This document shows, piece after piece, positions 49,797 through 53,808 of a DNA stretch of 53,808 nucleotides. Within the stretch, counting starts at the first letter, position 1, and each line of letters opens with the position of its first letter. The notes below the pieces were generated by a model. The model worked only from the letters and a program-made list of their open reading frames with translations. It was not told the origin of the DNA and did no database searches. The position numbers and the translations under genes are program-made. Origin of the DNA: a virus; IMG/VR virus record IMGVR_UViG_3300027522_000002, positions 1 through 53,808 of that record; one strand, written 5' to 3'.

Positions 49797-50057
49797 CTAG
49801 AACACCCCCCTAAAACCAAATCCTTTGACTTGACCGCCAGCCCTCATGCCTTTGACTTGACCGCCAGCCCTCATGCCTTTGACTTTGCCACCAGCCTTCA
49901 TGCCTTTGACTTTACCACCAGCCTTCATACCTTTGACTTTGCCGCCAGCCTTCATGCCTTTGACTTTGCCGCCAGCTTTCATGCCTTTGACTTTTCCACC
50001 AGCTTTCATGCCTTTGACTTTGCCGCCAGCCTTGTAACCTTTTTTCTTCATTTTCAT
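49797..50057 (-). CDS. Lys/Gly-rich repeat protein (eight 9-residue repeats)
   Basis: An 86-residue protein made almost entirely of eight copies of KAGGKVKGM; the last two read RAGGQVKGM. The repeat unit is 27 bp. The net charge is very high. Small KAGG/KKGG proteins are typical of marine phage late regions. DNA compaction in the head or membrane or RNA contact is possible. The perfect repeats suggest copy-number change by recombination. Confidence 0.8.
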   Translation of the reverse strand: MKMKKKGYKAGGKVKGMKAGGKVKGMKAGGKVKGMKAGGKVKGMKAGGKVKGMKAGGKVKGMRAGGQVKGMRAGGQVKGFGFRGVF

Positions 50058-50069
50058 TTTATCTCTCCT

Positions 50070-50297
50070 TTAAAAGATTCGGACTAATCCGCCACTTGCT
50101 TTCCAATTTATACGCTTAGAAGACTTTTTCTTTTTAGACGCCGAAGTACACTGAGACATAGTTGGTCTACACGCTGGATAACCTTTTCGCTTCTCGCCCT
50201 TCTGGCGACCACAAGGCTTCCCTGTTTTACAGTCAACCCATCCTTTACCATCGTTTTGGCTAAACCATTCTTGCAAAGAGTTTTTCTTTTTAGCCAT
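50070..50297 (-). CDS. small Cys/Lys-rich late protein (WF-DCKTGKPCGR motif)
   Basis: A 75-residue protein starting MAKKKNSLQEWFSQNDGKGW. The block VDCKTGKPCGRQKGEKRKGYPACRPT is common in marine and algal viruses and has four Cys in the conserved part, so metal binding is possible. The start at 50297 overlaps the stop of the next gene upstream (TGATG). In larger viruses a similar motif is found fused behind a YASG block (see the neighbouring gene). Confidence 0.75.
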   Translation of the reverse strand: MAKKKNSLQEWFSQNDGKGWVDCKTGKPCGRQKGEKRKGYPACRPTMSQCTSASKKKKSSKRINWKASGGLVRIF

Positions 50298-50572
50298 CAG
50301 TACGTCCTTGTAACCTTGCGGCGAGGTTCTTCTACTTGACCGCAACCCGCAGCGATAACACCGCCACTATTGTAATTACGAGCAGGACGTTTGGGTTTGT
50401 CTATAGCCGAAATGATGCCACCTGTAGCAGCCTTCTTAGTAGAGTTTCCCCAGTTTGCGGCCCCCACTTTTCGACACTTGGCTACCGCTCCGCTTGCGTA
50501 TGCGCTGGGCCACACCTTGTACCGAGCCTTTACCTTTTTGGCGCAAGCGTCGAGCTTTTTCTTTTTTGCCAT
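50297..50572 (-). CDS. small basic late protein (WPSAYASG motif)
   Basis: A 91-residue protein. CAKKVKARYKVWPSAYASG then AVAKCRKVGAANWG is a conserved motif of phage and giant-virus proteins (DUF5872-like as I recall). The rest is Lys/Arg/Gly-rich. It starts inside the stop of the membrane protein gene (TAATG). Function unknown. Confidence 0.75.
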   Translation of the reverse strand: MAKKKKLDACAKKVKARYKVWPSAYASGAVAKCRKVGAANWGNSTKKAATGGIISAIDKPKRPARNYNSGGVIAAGCGQVEEPRRKVTRTY

Positions 50573-50805
50573 TACTTGTCCTTTCTGGAGGTGTGGAAAC
50601 TTGAAAACTCATCGCCCCACGATTCATCATTTCTTGCGCTCCTGACCAAAAAATCCTGCCACATAGGCTTTATCATATCGTAATTTTCTTCCACTTTGTA
50701 AGAAATTAAACTTACACTAGCGTTCATCTGGTAAACTTGCAAAGATGCCCAGCCCAACATTCCCAAGGCAACCGCAGAAAAAACACTTTGCAAATCTAAT
50801 TTCAT
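50572..50805 (-). CDS. small membrane protein
   Basis: A 77-residue protein with one hydrophobic segment (about 8-26, VFSAVALGMLGWASLQVY) and a charged helical C-terminus (VEENYDMIKPMWQDFLVRS). It could be a pinholin, a spanin-like protein or a virion membrane factor. It is not near the lysis block. No lipobox was seen. Confidence 0.65.
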   Translation of the reverse strand: MKLDLQSVFSAVALGMLGWASLQVYQMNASVSLISYKVEENYDMIKPMWQDFLVRSARNDESWGDEFSSFHTSRKDK

Positions 50806-50809
50806 TACG

Positions 50810-51055
50810 TCACCACGCCTTACATGACCAGTATTTGGCCTTTAGTTTATCCAAGGTGCCTTTGTCACAACCATGTCTTGCACGAAACGATTTTCTGCGC
50901 TCGGGGTTAGACTTCTTAATTGTCATGTTGGCATCGCCAAACCGAACAATCTTTTCTTTCCCCTTGTCGCAAGCCTTAACAACAGACTTTTTGCCGCCGG
51001 ATATTTGGCGTTTCGGCTTGTTGCATTTCATTTTGGACTTGTCGATCTTAGCCAT
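50810..51055 (-). CDS. small Cys/Lys-rich conserved late protein
   Basis: An 81-residue basic protein with CNKPKRQISGGKKSVVKAC, then GKEKIVRFGDANMTIKK, and RRKSFRARHGCDKG ending in KAKYWSCKAW. This order of blocks is conserved in many marine phages, where it lies near structural genes. Four Cys suggest zinc binding. Function unknown. Confidence 0.75.
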   Translation of the reverse strand: MAKIDKSKMKCNKPKRQISGGKKSVVKACDKGKEKIVRFGDANMTIKKSNPERRKSFRARHGCDKGTLDKLKAKYWSCKAW

Positions 51056-51066
51056 TTTAAATCGCC

Positions 51067-51678
51067 TTATGCGTGGTAAAACATCATAAGATCAAATTGC
51101 GGAACAACGAATGTAACGTAGCAACCATCCTTAAACAAAACACCCTCATCTGGTATAAACGGATCGTCCGAGGAGTTATCAGTTCCAATCGAGCGGAACT
51201 GTATGACTTCTGTTCCCGTAACACCACCGTTACGCAAGTTAGCTATCCCAGCAGTTCCACCGGAAACAAAAGAAAACCCTTGCAAACGAGTGCGCCCCGC
51301 AAAAACTACCCCCGCTGCGTTGGCGTTTATACCAGCAGACACGTTTCCTGCGGGGTTGCCAACTGCGGTTATGCTTGCAATTGTTTTAAAATATCCGGTA
51401 CTGGTTGCCGTTCCATCATTAGCCCCCGTAAGGTTTTCGGTAAGAGCCGCACCATTTACATCTGTGCCGACTATATTAAACGACTTTGAAGAATCGTTAC
51501 CTGCTGACAAAATGGTTACTTGCCTTGCAGAAGCGTTTGTAACGCTGCCGCCAGAAGCTAAAGCCCCGCCAATAACCAAGGCTGCGTTGTTTCCCACTGA
51601 AGTGGCTGTTGAAATTCCGTCCGCATCTAATGCCACCTCATCGCTGATGATGACCGGGGTTACGTCTGATCCTGCCAT
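51067..51678 (-). CDS. virion decoration-like protein
   Basis: A 203-residue beta-rich protein, Gly/Ala/Thr/Asn-rich with VGTDVNGAALTENLTG and the C-terminal block AGRTRLQGFSFVSGG, then CYVTFVVPQFDLMMFYHA. It is placed 3-4 genes after the capsid protein. A head decoration or small fibre is inferred. A GC-rich hairpin precedes its ribosome site. Confidence 0.7.
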   Translation of the reverse strand: MAGSDVTPVIISDEVALDADGISTATSVGNNAALVIGGALASGGSVTNASARQVTILSAGNDSSKSFNIVGTDVNGAALTENLTGANDGTATSTGYFKTIASITAVGNPAGNVSAGINANAAGVVFAGRTRLQGFSFVSGGTAGIANLRNGGVTGTEVIQFRSIGTDNSSDDPFIPDEGVLFKDGCYVTFVVPQFDLMMFYHA

Positions 51679-51698
51679 TTTGGCCTCCTATAAATGAA

Positions 51699-51718
51699 GG
51701 CGGGGCGTTAACCCCGCC
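51699..51718 (-). terminator. GC hairpin between the two 203-residue virion genes
   Basis: A 7-bp stem GGCGGGG with CCCCGCC around a 6-base loop lies between the genes at 51729 and 51678. Only a mixed AT tail follows on the minus strand, so partial termination or RNA end protection is more likely than a full stop. Confidence 0.55.
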
Positions 51719-51728
51719 AAATTAAACA

Positions 51729-52340
51729 TTAGGCTGCAAAAGCAAACGTACCTGTAGTACCCGCGCCAAGATGCTGGAAGTTAAACGAAACATTCCACAG
51801 ACCCTTTGTTGTGCAGGTGAAGTAGATATATGAGCCAATGCTCATCAAGTTCGTTGCTGCGCCTGCTGGAGTAAACTTCAACAAAGTTTCTCCCGCAGCA
51901 GACGTATCGAACACAACTGCGTTGCTTGTACGGCTTTCTATAACGCTGCCTGTCTCATAAGCATCACTACCCGCGCAATCAAAGCTCAAGAAAGCAGTTC
52001 CGCCAGTAGTGTCTACGGACTGAGCGTGTACAACAACAACACCTGCTGTCGCTGCTGGCAGAGTCGTGATCTGCTGGGCACCGCCAGTGAATGGGTTGAC
52101 GTTAATTCCAGCAACATAAGTAACTGTAGCACCAGTGGCTTTAGCCGTTACAGCTAGACCGTTTAGCGTGGGGTGAGCACCACCAGAAAGGACAGACCCA
52201 AGTACCGTAAGATCCCCGCCAATCGTAGCGTTGGTTCCGTATGTAGAGTTAGTGGTATCAACGCCAGTTGTAGCGTTGGTTGTAATGTCTTGAAAACCGT
52301 TTTGCGAACGAACTGGTCCGCTAAAAGTAGAATTGCCCAT
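51729..52340 (-). CDS. virion structural protein following the capsid gene
   Basis: A 203-residue beta-rich protein starting MGNSTFSGPVRSQNGFQDIT, a start typical of small head or fibre proteins of marine phages. Thr/Gly/Ala-rich throughout. It is the first gene after the capsid terminator. A decoration protein is likely. Confidence 0.75.
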   Translation of the reverse strand: MGNSTFSGPVRSQNGFQDITTNATTGVDTTNSTYGTNATIGGDLTVLGSVLSGGAHPTLNGLAVTAKATGATVTYVAGINVNPFTGGAQQITTLPAATAGVVVVHAQSVDTTGGTAFLSFDCAGSDAYETGSVIESRTSNAVVFDTSAAGETLLKFTPAGAATNLMSIGSYIYFTCTTKGLWNVSFNFQHLGAGTTGTFAFAA

Positions 52341-52418
52341 GAGAATCTCCTGTCTTGGGTTAAGTCAGCCACAGAATGCGACTGTCAGGGATATCTCTAC
52401 AATACAACAGGTCTATTC

Positions 52419-52449
52419 AAAAAGAAAGGGGCAACCGAAGTTGCCCCTT
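52419..52449 (-). terminator. intrinsic terminator with UUCG loop after the capsid gene
   Basis: On the minus strand a 10-bp stem (AAGGGGCAAC with GTTGCCCCTT) closed by TTCG is followed by TTTCTTTTT. It starts about 24 bases after the end of the capsid gene. It would protect capsid mRNA ends and lower expression of downstream tail genes. Confidence 0.9.
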
Positions 52450-52472
52450 GTCCCCCTTGGAAGTAGAGGGTC

Positions 52473-53384
52473 TTAGGCTCCAGGGGAGCCAAAGATACAA
52501 CGGGGATCGCTGAAGCCGAAGCTATAACGTTCCCGTGCTTTGAAGCGCATGTTACCCGTGTCGAAATCAGCTTCCATGTTAGTGGAAAGAGGAGTCCGCT
52601 CAAAGTGAACAAAGCCGCGAGGCGCGTCAGTTTTGATGAAGAACGCATCTGGATCAGTAAGGAAGTCGTTGACGGCATAGCCTTCTGGCAACATCCCCAT
52701 GGAACGGATTGCGTTAGTGTCATTGTCCGAAGTACCAACACGAAGGTTAGAGACCATCAGACGTTCGGCAACGAATTGCAACTGACGAGGGATCATCAAC
52801 TTTATGCCACGAAGAGCAACCTTCAAACCACGTTCGTCAACATAACCAGCGATGTTGATCAAAGCATCTTCAAGAGATGTTTCATTCAAATCCGCAGGAG
52901 TTGATGGTTCGTTGGCAAAAGTCCCACCGTTTGTAAGTGGGTGATCCGTAGCACAAAGTGCAACACCGTCACCGCCAGCAGAAGCACCCGCAGTGAACGC
53001 ATTGTTCAGCACAGCGGCAGCTTTAACCTGCTTAGAGTGAGCCATTGAACGAGCGAGGGCTTTCGTGTAACGACTGCCGAGGCGGTCATACAAGTTGTCC
53101 TCGATTGCTTCCTCAGTAATGGAGAACGCAAGCGCAACGGTTTCGTGGTTGTAACGAGCTGTGTATGCTTCGTTAGCATCGTCAAAGTTAATCGCAGAAC
53201 CTTCTGACTTAGTAGGTGCTGCGCCAAACCCGGCCAACATAACCTCTTCTTCGAATGCACGATCCGATGATTCAGTTGTGAAGATCTCAGCGTGTTGGTT
53301 TTCGTAACGATTGTACTCCATACCAAACAGCGCGTTGAGGCCCGGTTCTAGCTCTTTCGCTAGTTGTGCGCGTGAAATAGCCAT
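52473..53384 (-). CDS. major capsid protein (Mu gpT-like, HK97 fold)
   Basis: A 303-residue protein. The start ISRAQLAKELEPGLNALFG then FEEEVMLAGFG, ALAFSITEEAIEDNLY, ALARSMAHSKQ, CATDHPLTNGG, KLMIPRQLQFVAERLM and the end RFKARERYSFGFSDPR are all typical of the Mu gpT-like group of HK97-fold capsids. It lies 13 bases after the capsid-associated protein and is followed by a strong terminator. The GroES-like protein upstream may help its folding. Confidence 0.9.
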   Translation of the reverse strand: MAISRAQLAKELEPGLNALFGMEYNRYENQHAEIFTTESSDRAFEEEVMLAGFGAAPTKSEGSAINFDDANEAYTARYNHETVALAFSITEEAIEDNLYDRLGSRYTKALARSMAHSKQVKAAAVLNNAFTAGASAGGDGVALCATDHPLTNGGTFANEPSTPADLNETSLEDALINIAGYVDERGLKVALRGIKLMIPRQLQFVAERLMVSNLRVGTSDNDTNAIRSMGMLPEGYAVNDFLTDPDAFFIKTDAPRGFVHFERTPLSTNMEADFDTGNMRFKARERYSFGFSDPRCIFGSPGA

Positions 53385-53397
53385 TTTTTAGACCTCC

Positions 53398-53808
53398 TTA
53401 TACGCCAGTTGTAGAAACAGAACCAGCCGCAATAGAACCCGTAGGCGCATTGAAGTGGTTGTTTATACGAACGATTAATGGGATACCCGCAGCGGTAAAG
53501 TCAGCATTGTCGGGGTCATTTTGGACACCCATAATGCGTAGAGCCAATGTGTTGGTAGCTGCGATTGTGTTCAGATCCGCTGTAGCAGAAGACATGCCAG
53601 TAGAAGTAGTTCCACTGTTGCCTGTTGCAAACGCGATGTTCGCAAATACGGCAGCACGAATTTCCGTTTCAGTGTTGGCCCCAGCCACTACGTTAGACGT
53701 AGCAATTGTGAACAACTGATTTGGGTCATCATACAAAAAGGCTTTGACAGGGAATGTAGAATCCGCGCCTGATCCAGGCCAAAAATTGCCGAAGACCGTT
53801 TCACCAGT
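53398..53808 (-). CDS. capsid-associated virion protein, C-terminal part (gene spans the circle junction)
   Basis: This is the continuation of the gene that starts at 310. From 53732 down to the stop at 53398 it encodes the last residues of a 214-residue protein, including KAFLYDDPNQLFTIATS at the junction and RIMGVQNDPDNADF and VRINNHFNAP near the end. Bases 53733-53808 repeat bases 1-76. The next gene is the major capsid protein, 13 bases away. Confidence 0.8.
   Translation of the reverse strand, partial: TGETVFGNFWPGSGADSTFPVKAFLYDDPNQLFTIATSNVVAGANTETEIRAAVFANIAFATGNSGTTSTGMSSATADLNTIAATNTLALRIMGVQNDPDNADFTAAGIPLIVRINNHFNAPTGSIAAGSVSTTGV
53733..53808. repeat. terminal direct repeat (circle-closing overlap), right copy
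   Basis: Identical to bases 1-76. Removing one copy gives a circle of 53,732 bp with an intact reading frame through the junction. Confidence 0.95.

Overview
The window is the complete genome of a tailed double-stranded DNA phage, opened inside a capsid gene. Bases 1-76 are identical to bases 53733-53808, so the contig closes into a circle of about 53,732 bp; this is most simply an assembly overlap of a circular or permuted molecule. There is no tape measure, tail sheath or tail tube gene. Instead there are nozzle and adaptor-type proteins, a portal of 826 residues and two very large (1,419 and 1,376 aa) Ala/Gly-rich proteins that look like ejected internal virion proteins, so a podovirus morphology is inferred. 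Many small Lys/Gly-rich or Cys-rich virion-region proteins and the Gly-rich tail protein are of types common in marine phages. A marine, probably alphaproteobacterial, host is a reasonable guess but is not shown by the sequence. No integrase or other lysogeny gene was recognised.

Layout. (1) Late genes, minus strand, running right to left from 53.8 kb down to 32.95 kb, and from 14.2 kb down to 1 and across the circle junction. In transcription order from 14.2 kb: transglycosylase-like virion protein, HlyC-like protein, large internal protein, large terminase, portal, lysis block (membrane proteins and GH19 endolysin), Cys-rich protein, a GroES-like co-chaperonin, scaffold, a capsid-associated protein that spans the junction, major capsid protein and a UUCG-loop terminator. 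Next come decoration-like proteins, a run of small basic proteins, head-tail adaptors, tail fibres, a Gly-rich tail protein, the nozzle protein and four internal virion proteins ending at 32.95 kb. (2) A 442-bp divergent control region at 14.19-14.63 kb with a G-quadruplex candidate, iteron-like repeats and a strong plus-strand promoter. (3) Early plus-strand module I (14.6-17.1 kb): six small gene cassettes, most with a similar leader and several with their own promoter or a GC-rich hairpin, separated by clusters of the octamer GGCCGCAG. (4) A small minus-strand island with the small terminase subunit and a PD-(D/E)XK nuclease (17.3-18.2 kb). (5) Early plus-strand module II (18.5-23.8 kb): SymE-like protein, cytosine methyltransferase-like protein, sigma-region-4/HTH protein and about a dozen small overlapping genes, ending at an RHH protein and a terminator. 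(6) A minus-strand SNF2-type helicase and a small partner (23.8-25.5 kb). (7) The plus-strand replication operon (25.6-33.0 kb): SSB-like protein, archaeo-eukaryotic-type primase, AlpA-like HTH, UvrD-like helicase and a family A DNA polymerase with Leu at the position equivalent to E. coli Phe762.

How it works together (inference). Early cassettes and module II are read first from sigma70-like promoters. The sigma-like and HTH proteins are candidates for switching to late genes. The replication operon makes a self-contained replisome in which both the SSB-like protein and the primase end in the IPF tip typical of bacterial SSB. Late genes are strongly coupled by TAATG or ATGA stop/start overlaps. 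The features most worth follow-up are the early cassette architecture with its GGCCGCAG clusters, the G-quadruplex/iteron region, the shared IPF tips, the cupredoxin-like virion domain and the SymE-methyltransferase-sigma operon.
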